Shown: positions 53,666 through 64,000 of the stretch, one piece after another
How positions within the stretch are numbered: the stretch's first letter is position 1
How the letters are laid out: each line of letters starts with the position of its first letter
NCBI GenBank assembly: GCA_016873995.1
Contig: VGVR01000004.1
Coordinates: 1 to 64,000 of the forward strand
DNA length: 64,000 nt
Source: Gemmatimonadota bacterium
GTDB lineage: Bacteria > Gemmatimonadota > Gemmatimonadetes > Longimicrobiales > Gaopeijiaceae
Direction: 5' to 3'
The notes under the pieces: generated by a model
Database searches by the model: none
What the model was told of the DNA's origin: nothing
Seen by the model: the letters and a program-made list of their open reading frames with translations, nothing else
Made by a program: the position numbers and the translations under genes

Positions 53666-55753
53666 GTGACGCAATTGGGCGTGCTGCTGCGCACCCGACT
53701 CGTGCTCGCGCTCGCTGTCGGGGCCACCGCGTGCCTGCCCTACGGCGGGCGCCCGGACTTGGAGGCGTCGAGCCTCGCTCGGGTGCTCGAGGCCGAGGAT
53801 GCGCGCCCTACCGGGGGACCCGAGCTCGACGCCCTGGTCGCCGCGGCAGGTGCCGACGACGCGCGGCTCCGCCACACGGCCGTGCGCGCACTCGGTCGGC
53901 TCGAGAACCCGGCATGGGTGGACGCGATCTCGGCGCACCTCGACGACGTCGACGCGAGGGTGCGCGCCGCTGCCGCGGAGGCCCTGGCGCAAGTGGTCAA
54001 CGGCGAAGACGGTGGGACCGCGCTCACGAGCCTGTTGGCGCGCGTGGACGTCGAGCGAGACAGCAGCGTGCGGGGCGCGCTCGCCCGCTCGATCGGGCGG
54101 CTGACCTTGGGGGCTCCCGACCGCAGGCGAGCCGCGGAAGCGCTGGCGGACCTCGCCGCGGCGGACGGCGCCCTCGCACCCCCGGATGCCCTCGTCGGTG
54201 CCGCGCTCGGACTCGAGGCGCTCATGCGTGGCGCAGGGGATGACGGGCTCGACCGGGCCCCCGCGGAACGCCTGGAGGCGTTGGCGACCTTCACGGGCAC
54301 GGGCGCCGACGACGTCGTGGCGGCGCGCGTGAGAGCGCTTGCGGTCGCGACCCTCGGCATGGCTCGACGGCTCCGCCGGGAGGGCATCGAGCGCGCGCAG
54401 GCCGACCCCCATCCGGACGTGCGGCGCGCGCCGCTCCGCTTCCTCGGCGCGGTGGCGCCTTCCGAGCGCCCGCCTGTCCTGCGCCGGGCCCTCGACGATG
54501 CGTCACCGAGCGTAACGATCGATGCGCTCCGCTTGGTAGCGGCGGGCCCGCGGACTGCGGCGACGTGCTCGTGGCTCCTCGGCGCCGCGACCTCGGACAC
54601 ACCTGCCTCCGCCCGCATCGTCGCCCTCGATGCACTGGCCCGGCAGTGCCCCGGCCTGAGCGCTCAAACTGACCTCCTGCGCTCCGCGGCGTCCGCCCTC
54701 CCGGCCGAAGAGTCGGGCCTGTGGCAACCGGCGGCCCACGCGCTCGCGTCCCTGGCGCGCATCAATGCACCTCGGGCAACCGAGCTGCTGCCGCGCTACG
54801 TCGACCACGCGAGCCCGTTCGTTCGCGCATATGCAGCCACCGTGGCGGGCATCGCCGAGCAGGAGGCGACGCTCGAGGAGCTCGCCCGCGACCCGAGTCC
54901 GAACGTCCGCGTTGCGGCGCTCGAGGGGCTGTTTGCGATGCGGGGGCACCGCATCGACGATCTGCTCCTCGATCAGCTCGGCCAGGACGATCCGCAGCTC
55001 CTCATGACGGTGGTGCGGCTGCTGGAGCAGTCTCCGGGGCGCGCGGTGGTCGCGTCAGCGCTGCTGGCCAAGTTCGAGCGCGTGTCGGCGGCAGACAGGG
55101 AGACGTGGCGCGACCCCCGCCGCGCGCTCCTCGAGCGCATTCGCGAGCTGGGCGACGCGCTCCTTGCCGAACGCCTGCGACCCTACCTCGCCGACTACGA
55201 CGCGGTCGTAGCAGCCGATGTCGCCGACATCCTGCGGACGTGGACCGGAGAGACGGCCACTGCCACTCCGCGGCCCCTGCCCCGCGCCGCGCTGCCGACC
55301 CCCGCCGAGCTGGCCGAGCTCGAGCGGGTGAGTGTGGCGCTCCACATGCGCGGGGGTGGCACGATCGTCATCGACGTGCTCCCGGACCTCGCTCCGCGGA
55401 ACGTATGGCGCTTCGTCAGCCTCGCGCGCTCGGGATTCTTCGACGGACTCACTTTCCATCGGTGGGCGCCCAACTTCGTGATCCAGGGCGGGAGCCCGGG
55501 CGCGAACGAGTATGCGGGCGACGGACCCTACACGCGCGACGAGGTCGGGGCCTCCCATTGGCGCGGCACGGTCGGAGTGTCCACGCGCGGGCGCGACACC
55601 GGGGACGGACAGATCTTCATCAACCTCGTGGACAACGTCCGCCTCGACCCCGACTACACCGTGATCGGCTTCGTATCCGAAGGTATGGACGTGGTGGACG
55701 CGGTGCTCGAAGGAGCGGTCATCGACCGCGCCGAGGTTCGCTCAGGACGCTGA
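53666..55753 (+). CDS. HEAT-repeat and cyclophilin fusion protein, probable lipoprotein
   Basis: The protein has 695 residues from GTG 53666. ALAVGATACLPYG suggests a lipid-modified Cys. Residues about 45-510 are HEAT/PBS-type helical repeats (LRHTAVRALGRLENPAWVDA, VRVAALEGLFAMRGHRID). A cyclophilin domain (about 555-690) follows: RFVSLARSGFFDGLTFHRWA, NFVIQGGSPGANEYAG and QIFINLVDNVRLDPDYTV. It is probably a periplasmic prolyl isomerase with a protein-binding scaffold. It is 23 bases after the ADC-like gene. Confidence 0.88.
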   Translation: MTQLGVLLRTRLVLALAVGATACLPYGGRPDLEASSLARVLEAEDARPTGGPELDALVAAAGADDARLRHTAVRALGRLENPAWVDAISAHLDDVDARVRAAAAEALAQVVNGEDGGTALTSLLARVDVERDSSVRGALARSIGRLTLGAPDRRRAAEALADLAAADGALAPPDALVGAALGLEALMRGAGDDGLDRAPAERLEALATFTGTGADDVVAARVRALAVATLGMARRLRREGIERAQADPHPDVRRAPLRFLGAVAPSERPPVLRRALDDASPSVTIDALRLVAAGPRTAATCSWLLGAATSDTPASARIVALDALARQCPGLSAQTDLLRSAASALPAEESGLWQPAAHALASLARINAPRATELLPRYVDHASPFVRAYAATVAGIAEQEATLEELARDPSPNVRVAALEGLFAMRGHRIDDLLLDQLGQDDPQLLMTVVRLLEQSPGRAVVASALLAKFERVSAADRETWRDPRRALLERIRELGDALLAERLRPYLADYDAVVAADVADILRTWTGETATATPRPLPRAALPTPAELAELERVSVALHMRGGGTIVIDVLPDLAPRNVWRFVSLARSGFFDGLTFHRWAPNFVIQGGSPGANEYAGDGPYTRDEVGASHWRGTVGVSTRGRDTGDGQIFINLVDNVRLDPDYTVIGFVSEGMDVVDAVLEGAVIDRAEVRSGR

Positions 55754-55831
55754 GACGGCAAGCCGTCCGGGCCGCGGCGCGCTCGCCATGGCGTCGCCGT
55801 GCCCTCACGCTTCCGCCCGTGCAGCGGGTCG

Positions 55832-57442
55832 CTACGCCGCCGGCCTTGAGCGCATCAGAGCCTCGATCTCGTCGATCTGGCGCGGAGCCCCCAGCGAGAG
55901 CAGCACGGGATCTCCATCCGTGATGAGCACATCGTCCTCGATGCGAACACCGATGTTCCACCATTTCGGATCGACGTCGTCCGAGGCGGCGATGTAGATC
56001 CCCGGCTCCACGGTGATGACCGTCCCGGGCACGAGCGGTCCTCCGTTGCCTACGTCATGCACGTCGAGACCCAGGTAGTGACTGGTACCGTGCATGAAGA
56101 AGCGCCGCAGTCCGGCCTGGTCGGTTGCGCTGGAGATGAGTCCCAGGCGAGCGAGCCCCTCCGCGAGCACGCGAGCGGCGGCCTCATGGGGCGCGCGGAA
56201 CGGACTTCCGCCGCGCGCGGCGCGGATGCCAGCCTCCTGGGCATCGTAGACGAGCTGATAGATCGTGCGCTGCTCGTGGGAGTACGTCCCGCTCAACGGG
56301 ATCGTGCGCGTCACGTCCGCTGTGTAGCCGTGGTACTCCGCGCCGATGTCGATCACCACGACGTCACCGGCCTGAGTGGTGCGCCGGTTCGTCTCGTAGT
56401 GGAGGATGGTCGAGTTCTCCCCGCTGCCGACGATGCTGGGAAAGCCCGGATACTCCGAGCCGTTGCGCTTGAACGTGTACTCGATCAGCGCCTCGATCTC
56501 GTACTCGGTCCATCCCGGCCGGACCTGGGTCATGACCGCGCGATGCGCCTCACCGGTGATGTCGATCGCGCGCTGGAGTAGGACCATCTCGGCGTCGGTC
56601 TTCTGCGTGCGCAGGTCTCCGAGCAGAGCCGCAATCATGGTCCCCTCGGAGCGCCCAGCGAGCAGCTCCGTGCGTCGGCGCGCCCACTCGTCGTAGGTGG
56701 ACGCCGCGGTGAATGCCTCCGCGAGCTGCCGCAGAGTAGGGTCCGTGAACGCAGCAGGACGGACCGGGGCACCGGCTTTCACCCTTTGGAAGAGGTCCGC
56801 CCCCGACGCCAACGTCACGGCAAACAGGCTCGCGCTAGGGTTCCCCTGAGGCATCGCCAATGGCGTCACGTGCGCGAAGAACGTGCCCAGCTGTGCTTCC
56901 AAGTCCGAACCCGTCTCGGGCGCGTCGGGGATCTCGACGTGATGAATCTGTTTGGCGCGGTCACTGAGGAGCGGCACGACGATTTCGTCGAAACGCGTTG
57001 TCTCCACTGCCATCTCGATGCCGAGCTGGGACATCGCCCGCTCCGTCCCGAACCGCCGTCCGGTCCATACCTCCTCCGAGGCGTCCCGCGGCGGCACGAA
57101 GAGCAGCTCGGTCACCGTCCGGCCGCCGACCTGGACCCCTCCAGGTGCGAGCAGCAGCACGGACCCCGGCTCCTCGCTGCCCGTCAGGTAGAGGAAGTTG
57201 CTCGACTGCCGGTACTCGTAGCTCACGTCGTTCGAGCGATTCCGTGTGGCCGCGCTGAACGCTACGGCCACGGCGTTCTGGGGGAGGAAGCGCTTCACCA
57301 GCTCGCGACGGCTCCGGTGGAACTCGGCGCTGAGGAAGTCGTCTTCGTAGCGGACGGGCGCGTCGTGTTGCTGTGCAGAGGCAGCCGCGAGCGGGAAGAG
57401 CGGTGCAGCGAGCAGGCACCAGATGACGGCACGGCGTCTCAT
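55832..57442 (-). CDS. Secreted Xaa-Pro aminopeptidase (M24B)
   Basis: The protein has 536 residues from ATG 57442. Signal peptide about 1-24 (AAASAQ). The N-terminal domain has SNFLYLTGSEEPGSVLLLAP. The C-terminal pita-bread fold holds the two-metal ligands: VVVIDIGAEYHGYTADVTRT (two Asp), FMHGTSHYLGLDVHD (His), GTVITVEPGIYI (Glu) and GVRIEDDVLIT (Glu). It removes an N-terminal residue preceding Pro. Secretion is unusual compared with cytoplasmic PepP but common in this kind of genome. Confidence 0.92.
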   Translation of the reverse strand: MRRRAVIWCLLAAPLFPLAAASAQQHDAPVRYEDDFLSAEFHRSRRELVKRFLPQNAVAVAFSAATRNRSNDVSYEYRQSSNFLYLTGSEEPGSVLLLAPGGVQVGGRTVTELLFVPPRDASEEVWTGRRFGTERAMSQLGIEMAVETTRFDEIVVPLLSDRAKQIHHVEIPDAPETGSDLEAQLGTFFAHVTPLAMPQGNPSASLFAVTLASGADLFQRVKAGAPVRPAAFTDPTLRQLAEAFTAASTYDEWARRRTELLAGRSEGTMIAALLGDLRTQKTDAEMVLLQRAIDITGEAHRAVMTQVRPGWTEYEIEALIEYTFKRNGSEYPGFPSIVGSGENSTILHYETNRRTTQAGDVVVIDIGAEYHGYTADVTRTIPLSGTYSHEQRTIYQLVYDAQEAGIRAARGGSPFRAPHEAAARVLAEGLARLGLISSATDQAGLRRFFMHGTSHYLGLDVHDVGNGGPLVPGTVITVEPGIYIAASDDVDPKWWNIGVRIEDDVLITDGDPVLLSLGAPRQIDEIEALMRSRPAA

Positions 57443-57577
57443 CGAGGTCACGTCCGAGAGCGAGTGGAAGGGCTCCAATCCTACAACACGCCGCGGCCTT
57501 TCGGTCCACCTGCGGCCCGAGCAGATTCCGGCGCCCAACCGCGGTCGGGCCAGCGATCGCAACCACGAGGAGCGACC

Positions 57578-58087
57578 TTGGACAAGAAGTCTCTGAACGG
57601 CCTGTGGGACCAGGTCCGCCAGAAGTACGGCGTGTACCTCCGAGTGCTCGAGTCCATTCCCAGCGACAAGTACCAGACACACGCGGTGAAAGGGATGCGC
57701 TCGGCGGCCGAGCTCGTCACCCACGTCTCCGGCGGGATCGTGCGGGACATCGCTCAAGGGGTGGCGAGAGGCGAGATCAAGTCGAACACGGCGGCGGAGG
57801 CGAACACCTCGCACTCCTTGACGTCGAGTGCCGAGGCGATCGCCTTCGCCCGACGTTGCTGGAAGGAAGCGGACATGGCGGTCGCCGGCATCGGCGATGC
57901 GCAGCTCGCCGGTGTGGTGAAGGCCTGGGGAATGAGCCTCCCCGGGTCGGCCTGCATGCAGATCCTCGACGACGAGCTGGTGCACCACCGCGGACAGCTC
58001 TACGTGTTCGCACGTGCCTTGGGCGGAAACCCGCCCTTCATGTGGAGCTACGCGGAGAACGCGCCAGACTTCAAACCCAAAGCCTGA
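57578..58087 (+). CDS. DinB-family protein
   Basis: The protein has 169 residues from TTG 57578, preceded by GAGGAG. A four-helix DinB fold with His ligands: AELVTHVSGGIVRDIAQG and DELVHHRGQLYVFARALGG. These are metal-binding putative hydrolases or thiol transferases. A VOC-fold gene follows 13 bases later, so the two form an operon. Confidence 0.85.
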   Translation: MDKKSLNGLWDQVRQKYGVYLRVLESIPSDKYQTHAVKGMRSAAELVTHVSGGIVRDIAQGVARGEIKSNTAAEANTSHSLTSSAEAIAFARRCWKEADMAVAGIGDAQLAGVVKAWGMSLPGSACMQILDDELVHHRGQLYVFARALGGNPPFMWSYAENAPDFKPKA

Positions 58088-58100
58088 ACCGGAGCCTCAC

Positions 58101-58610
58101 ATGACTCACGAAGTCGAGATGTTGGTTCGCCAATACGAAGAGCGCCGGATGAACCGGCGTCAGCTCGTCGCGGCCGTGATCGCGCTCGTGGCCGCAGGCG
58201 GAGCCAAAGGCGCCAGCGCTCAGACCGCACAGGTGCCCCAGGTCGCCCAGGGCCGCTCGATCAACCACGTGTCGATCGGCGTCTCCGACGTCGGGCGCTC
58301 CGCCCGGTTCTACCAGGACCTCCTCGGCCTCGAGGTAGTGAGCCGACCCGGCAACGGCGGTATCAACCTGGGTCTGTCCGACGGCTTCCTGGGCTGCTAC
58401 GCGCTCCCGGAAGTGGGCCGCGCCAACCACTTCTGCATCGGCGTCGACGACTACGACCCCAACCGCATCGCGGAGTCACTCGGACGTGCCGGTATCCAGG
58501 CGCGCGTGGACACGAACCCCAGGAACCGCACCAGCGGAGGGGATCAGCTCTACTTCAACGATCCGGACGGCACGGTCGTGCAGCTCAGCGCCCACGGCTA
58601 CCAGGGCTGA
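58101..58610 (+). CDS. Exported VOC (glyoxalase-fold) protein with Tat signal
   Basis: The protein has 169 residues. RRMNRRQLVAAVIALVAAGG looks like a twin-Arg export signal. The VOC module follows: INHVSIGVSDVGRSARFYQD, LLGLEVVSRPGNGG, HFCIGVDDYDPN and LYFNDPDGTVVQLSAHG, with likely metal ligands His, His and Glu/Gln. Substrate unknown. ATG 58101. Confidence 0.85.
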   Translation: MTHEVEMLVRQYEERRMNRRQLVAAVIALVAAGGAKGASAQTAQVPQVAQGRSINHVSIGVSDVGRSARFYQDLLGLEVVSRPGNGGINLGLSDGFLGCYALPEVGRANHFCIGVDDYDPNRIAESLGRAGIQARVDTNPRNRTSGGDQLYFNDPDGTVVQLSAHGYQG

Positions 58611-58651
58611 CCGGACGACACCGCCGCTCGCTTCGCAGGACGGACCGGCGT

Positions 58652-59263
58652 CTAGGTCGTCGACGTCGCGCGCTCGATGAGCTGCCGCTCGCGGTCGGGC
58701 ATCCCGGCCGCGAGCGCGCGTGCGGCGGAGTGCCCCGCCGGAGACATCTTCCCCCACGTGCGCCGCAGGATGTCGACGAGCTTGTCGTCGTCGTGCTTCT
58801 GCGCGAGATCAGCGTACTCGTTCTCGAAGAACACCATGCAGATGGCGTCCTCGAAGAGCCGCACCTCCGAGTCGTGCGCGAGACCCACCTTCTCGAGCAG
58901 CGCCTCAACGCGAGCGATGGTCGCTTGGTCGTAGCCGACCTCAGTGAGGATCTCGCGCGCTACGCGTGCGTGCATCTTCGCTAGGTCGGAGCGCCACTGC
59001 CGGTAGCCACGACGGCCTGCCTCATACTCCGCGCGGGGCACCTCCCAGCGGCGGATGTGCTGGCAGGCCGCTGCAAGTCGAAGTGGCACCGAGGCTGCCG
59101 GGTCGAACGTGCGCACCCAGTGCCCCAACCGCTCGTGGTAGTGCACCGACCGCGGCTTGCTCACCCCGCCGATGACGACGGAGCGCGGGTCTTCTCGGTG
59201 AACGGCCGCGAAGCGATCGAGCGCCGCGCGCTCACGGGGGTCGCTCGTGGCCGCGGCGCTCAC
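58652..59263 (-). CDS. DUF4202 family protein in the sulfite-reduction operon
   Basis: The protein has 203 residues from GTG 59263. RFAAVHREDPRSV, HYHERLGHWVRTFDPAASVP, AACQHIRRWEVPRAEYEAGR and GYRQWRSDLAKMHARVAREI match DUF4202, an alpha-helical, His-rich family often found near sulfite reductases in bacterial genomes. Its activity is unknown. It begins 7 bases after the preceding gene and ends the operon. The longer frame to 59377 overlaps that gene and is not used. Confidence 0.8.
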   Translation of the reverse strand: MSAAATSDPRERAALDRFAAVHREDPRSVVIGGVSKPRSVHYHERLGHWVRTFDPAASVPLRLAAACQHIRRWEVPRAEYEAGRRGYRQWRSDLAKMHARVAREILTEVGYDQATIARVEALLEKVGLAHDSEVRLFEDAICMVFFENEYADLAQKHDDDKLVDILRRTWGKMSPAGHSAARALAAGMPDRERQLIERATSTT

Positions 59264-59270
59264 GGGAGGT

Positions 59271-59884
59271 TCAGCGCGCGACGGCCGCCAGCCGGTCGAG
59301 AAGCGCATCCACCGAGGGAGACGCTCCTGCCTCGACCGCAGCCAGGAGGGGCTCTCGCGGCCCCGACGCAAGCGCAATCGACTTCGCCGGCGCTTCGTAG
59401 ACCTCCTTCAGCGCCGCTTCCAGCGTCGGTCGAAGCGCCGCGAGCGTCTCTGCCCCACTGGGCGCGAGCAGCCGGTCGCTGATCCCGAACTCGATGCGGC
59501 CCGTCGCGAAGCGGTACTTGCCGGCAAGCGCGGGCTCTTTCTCCAGCAGTGCCGCGCCACGCAACACGCGCCGGAACGCACCCACGATCGCGTCCTTGCC
59601 CGAGCCGCGCGCCACCCGCCTGCCGCGGTAGCGCAGGCCGAAGCGACCCGCGCGCTCGTCGAAGGCGTAATGCGCATGGTCGCAGATGAGCGTGACGCCG
59701 GGCCCCTTCGGCACGTGCGCGTACCCCGCTACGTCGATAGCAACTTCGTCCTCGAGCAGATCCTCGCGGATCCAGCGGTGAAAGACGGGAATGAGCTCTT
59801 CGAGATCCACCTTCGTAGCGTCGGTCACGAAGAGCTTGACGCTCAGCTCCGGCGACGACAGCGCGTCGACCTTCGATGCGGACG

Positions 59885-59888
<4 letters not shown>
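59271..59888 (-). CDS. Conserved protein of the siroheme/sulfite reductase operon, unknown function
   Basis: The protein has 205 residues: SPELSVKLFVTDATKVDLEE, LIPVFHRWIREDLLEDEVAI, DVAGYAHVPKGPGVTLICDH and YRFATGRIEFGISDRLLAP. No membrane segment and no Cys. The ATG overlaps the reductase stop by 4 bases, so it is coupled to it. I know relatives only as uncharacterised genes near sulfite reductases; an accessory role is an inference. Confidence 0.8.
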
Positions 59889-62157
<2,269 letters not shown>

Positions 62158-62161
<4 letters not shown>

Positions 62162-63558
62162 GCAACCTCCTCGGCGGCTGGCCGGTCGCCAGTCGCATCG
62201 ATGTTCTTCCGCAGCGTTCTCCGTCCTACCTCGCCCACGATCAACGTCACGGGCGACTCCAGCTCCGCGGCGCGTACCGCATCGGCGAGCGTCGCGAGCG
62301 TACCCGCCACGACACGTTCGGTCTCGCGCGACGCCCCACCGACCGCGATGGCCGGCGTATCGGGCGCGCGGCCTTCTTCGATCAAGCCGCCCAGCGTTTC
62401 GTCGATGGCCGCGAGCGCCATCAGGACGATGACGGTCTCGTCACGCGGGTCGAGACGGCCCTGGGTGGCACCCTCGACATCACGCCCTGTGCGCACCGAG
62501 AAGCCCTTGGCGAGTCCGCGCTGCGTGAGCGGGACGCCAGCCGCCGCCGGGGCTGCGAGCACGGCACTCACACCCGGCACGACCTCCCACGGAATCCCTT
62601 CCGCCTCGAGTGCATCCACCTCCTCCCCGCCCCGCCCGAACACGAAGGCGTCGCCCGCGTGCAGGCGCACCACGCGCTTGCCCTCGCGAGCCTTCTCGAG
62701 CATCAACGCGACACGACGCGCGTCCCCCTGCGCTTCCCTCACGACGGCACGGGCGCGCCGGCCCACGTCGATCAGCTCGGTGCCGGGCAGCGCGAGCGCG
62801 AGCACGTCGTTCTCCACCAGGGCGTCGTGCAGGATCACGTCGGCGCGCTGGATGCGGTCGAGCGCGCGCAGCGTGAGCAGCTGTCGGCTCCCCGGGCCTG
62901 CACCCACGATCGCTACCGTACCCGGCTCGAAGGGCTCTTCAGTCTCGTGGAACAGGGCCTCCAGACGGGCGCTGGCCGCCTCGGTGTCGCCGCGATCGAC
63001 CAACTTGGTGATCGTCGGGTCGGCGAGCGCCCTCAGGAGCCGCCCCCGCTTGGCAAGACCCTTCAAGCCGCGGTCCCGCACGCGCACCAGCAGCTCGGCC
63101 ACATCCGTGAGGCTCCGTGGGATGATCGCTTCCAGCAGACGCCGCAGCTGACCCGCGAGGAGCGGAGAGCCGCCGTCCGTGCTGATCGTCATCACCACCG
63201 GCCCCCGCCGAACGACAGCCGGCGAGTAGAAGTCGCAGTACGGCTTGTCGTCGGCGGCCTGCGCGAGGATCCCCTGTGCGCGCGCCGCATCGACCAGGAG
63301 TCGGTTCACGTCGTGGTCACTCGTCGCGGCAACCACGACCTTGGCGCCGGCGACGTCCGCCTCGGTGACCGGCCGGAGCTCCACCTTCCAAATGCGGTCG
63401 AGCCAGCGCTCCAACTCCTCCGACACGTCCGTGGTCACGACGTGCACCCGCGCGCCGGCGTGGATGAGGGGCACGACCTTCTCGGCCGCGACCGGCCCCC
63501 CTCCCGCGAGGAGGACGCGTTCGCCCTCGAGCGTCACCAGGTGAATGGGATATCCCAT
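62158..63558 (-). CDS. cysG: Siroheme synthase CysG-like (precorrin-2 dehydrogenase plus uroporphyrinogen methyltransferase)
   Basis: The protein has 466 residues. The N-terminal dehydrogenase/ferrochelatase half (about 1-205) starts MGYPIHLVTLEGERVLLAGG with the NAD-binding GGGPVAAEKV. The C-terminal SUMT half (about 215-460) has GTVAIVGAGPGSRQLLTLRA, RADVILHDALV and VVRLHAGDAFVFGRGGEE. Together they turn uroporphyrinogen III into siroheme, the cofactor of the next enzyme. ATG 63558 lies 68 bases after the leader terminator. First gene of the operon. Confidence 0.95.
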
Positions 63559-63624
63559 GATCTCACTTCGCCGTTTCGCTTCGTTCTCTCGCTGCGGACC
63601 GCACTTCGGGTGTCAGAAACACGA

Positions 63625-63660
63625 AAGCCCCGGCTCCCTCAGGGAAGCCGGGGCTCGGGA
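63625..63660 (-). terminator. Attenuator terminator upstream of cysG
   Basis: On the minus strand AGCCGGGGCT (63635-63626) pairs with AGCCCCGGCT (63655-63646), a 10-bp perfect stem whose loop (TCCCTGAGGG) can extend it. TTTCGTGTTT follows. The terminator lies between the Cys-rich leader ORF and cysG, so it can only control read-through into the operon. Confidence 0.75.
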
Positions 63661-63720
63661 GACTCGCCGCGTCCGTCAGTCGCGGTCGGTCCCGAGCCGG
63701 CCCTCCCTGGGCCCGGCCGG
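63652..63720 (-). promoter_or_regulatory. Antiterminator-forming segments of the cysteine attenuator
   Basis: GGCTCGGGA (63698-63690, inside the leader ORF) can pair perfectly with TCCCGAGCC (63660-63652), which overlaps the 5' arm of the terminator. The leader's CCGGCC (63720-63715), right after the Cys codons, can pair with GGCCGG just before the antiterminator arm. This gives the classic choice: ribosome stalled on Cys codons frees the antiterminator; fast passage lets the terminator form. Confidence 0.7.
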
Positions 63721-63759
63721 GCGACAACAGCAACAGGCGTTTTGGCCTATCTTACGCAT
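63676..63759 (-). CDS. Cysteine-rich leader peptide (cys attenuator uORF)
   Basis: This 27-residue ORF reads MRKIGQNACCCCRPAG then PREGRLGTDRD, stop TGA. Codons 9-12 are four consecutive Cys (TGT TGC TGT TGT). It sits between a promoter and a strong terminator ahead of the siroheme/sulfite reductase operon. Poly-Cys leader peptides controlling cysteine-assimilation operons by attenuation are known from mycobacteria. The ribosome binding site is weak, and the ATG is the only start after an in-frame TAG. Confidence 0.75.
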   Translation of the reverse strand: MRKIGQNACCCCRPAGPREGRLGTDRD

Positions 63760-63817
63760 GGCTTCAGTCCACTACTGTCCTGACGGCGTGACACTTAGTC
63801 CCGAGCAACGCGAGGAC

Positions 63818-63844
63818 AGTATAGGAAGGCTCGGGGGGGGTCAA
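63818..63844 (-). promoter_or_regulatory. Promoter of the cys leader transcript
   Basis: On the minus strand TTGACC (63844-63839) and TATACT (63823-63818) are 15 bp apart, short but both good hexamers. Transcription would begin near 63811, giving a leader of about 250 nt. A 9-bp inverted repeat (AGGACAGTA 63813-63821, TACTGTCCT 63773-63781) overlaps the -10 box. Confidence 0.55.
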
Positions 63845-63953
63845 CCACGGGGATGGGGCGGCGCACCGGACCAGGTAACGACTGGCGTGGCCGCTGCAGA
63901 GGGCGGAAACTTCGGGTGTCCTCCGGAACCCGGCGTCCCCGGAAAGATCTCCC

Positions 63954-64000
63954 TCACCTGGTCCGCTCGCGGACCGCGTCCCTGTGCGCGTCCTCGTCGT
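63954..64000 (-). CDS. Possible C-terminal end of an upstream minus-strand gene (partial)
   Basis: The minus frame from the window edge reads DEDAHRDAVRERTR then TGA (63956-63954). It is highly charged and coding-like but only about 15 codons, so it could be chance. The stretch 63845-63953 holds no gene; a 10-bp inverted repeat (63867-63876 with 63956-63965) is the only structure seen. Confidence 0.25.
   Translation of the reverse strand, partial: DEDAHRDAVRERTR

Noticed and set aside
59264-59377. A longer DUF4202 protein starting at 59377.
   Set aside because: The first 38 codons overlap the upstream gene in another frame and look non-coding; GTG 59263 fits better.
63867-63965. Ten-bp inverted repeat CGGACCAGGT / ACCTGGTCCG as a possible att site or transposon end.
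   Set aside because: Eighty bases apart at the window edge with no mobile gene visible; may be chance or part of a terminator.
63560-64000. SAM riboswitch or T-box in the cysG leader.
   Set aside because: No matching conserved core was seen; the Cys leader ORF with terminator and antiterminator explains the region better.

Overview
The window reads as a 64 kb piece of a GC-rich, Gram-negative-type bacterial chromosome, probably metagenome-derived. It carries outer-membrane barrel proteins, TolC and HlyD export parts, lipoproteins, Tat signals and a menaquinone pathway, with dense short-overlap operons. This mix would suit Gemmatimonadota or a related group, but that is an inference from gene content and style. 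No rRNA, CRISPR or convincing tRNA was seen.

Layout. The left edge (1-1.5 kb) is an insertion-sequence scar: the tail of an ISL3-like transposase and a complete IS3-family element. From 1.6 to 5.9 kb lies a thiol-redox group: a peroxiredoxin whose catalytic-Cys codon is UGA, a TlpA-like thioredoxin, a CcdA/DsbD-like membrane protein and a thioredoxin-like protein, plus a tiny transcription unit with a near-perfect anti-Shine-Dalgarno match. From 6.0 to 13.1 kb is a TetR-controlled export operon (TolC, HlyD, two ATPases, two ABC-2 permeases). From 13 to 29.6 kb are mixed metabolic and housekeeping genes (greA, purE, tyrS, an acyl-CoA oxidase-like gene, dioxygenase, amidohydrolase, aquaporin, cyanophycinase, amine oxidase). 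From 29.7 to 37.6 kb are a caspase-like gene and the men operon (menF-menD-menB-cyclophilin-menA-menE); menH sits apart at 49.5 kb and menC is not in the window. From 37.7 to 58.6 kb are lipoproteins, a large repeat-containing surface protein, a LuxR-type regulator, a DUF411 protein, a glutamate-synthase-like flavoprotein, a PadR regulator, a DNA glycosylase, an alpha-oxoamine synthase paired with an acetoacetate-decarboxylase-like protein, a HEAT-cyclophilin fusion and an M24 peptidase. From 58.6 to 63.8 kb (minus strand) is a sulfite-assimilation operon: siroheme synthase, siroheme reductase and two accessory genes.

Highlights. (1) Upstream of the siroheme/sulfite reductase operon is a 27-codon leader peptide with four consecutive Cys codons, followed by mutually exclusive antiterminator and terminator hairpins. 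It has every visible part of a cysteine-responsive transcription attenuator. (2) The peroxiredoxin has UGA exactly at its peroxidatic-Cys position with a well-placed hairpin just downstream, so it is a candidate selenoprotein. (3) A CGNR-type regulator has four half-sites in exact 40-bp register over its promoter. (4) Four otherwise continuous genes carry an in-frame TAG and two carry frameshifts. TAG also ends many normal genes here, so these are more likely mutations or sequence errors than recoding. (5) A 64-codon ORF joins the start of a response regulator to the tail of a Rieske oxygenase, a probable deletion scar.
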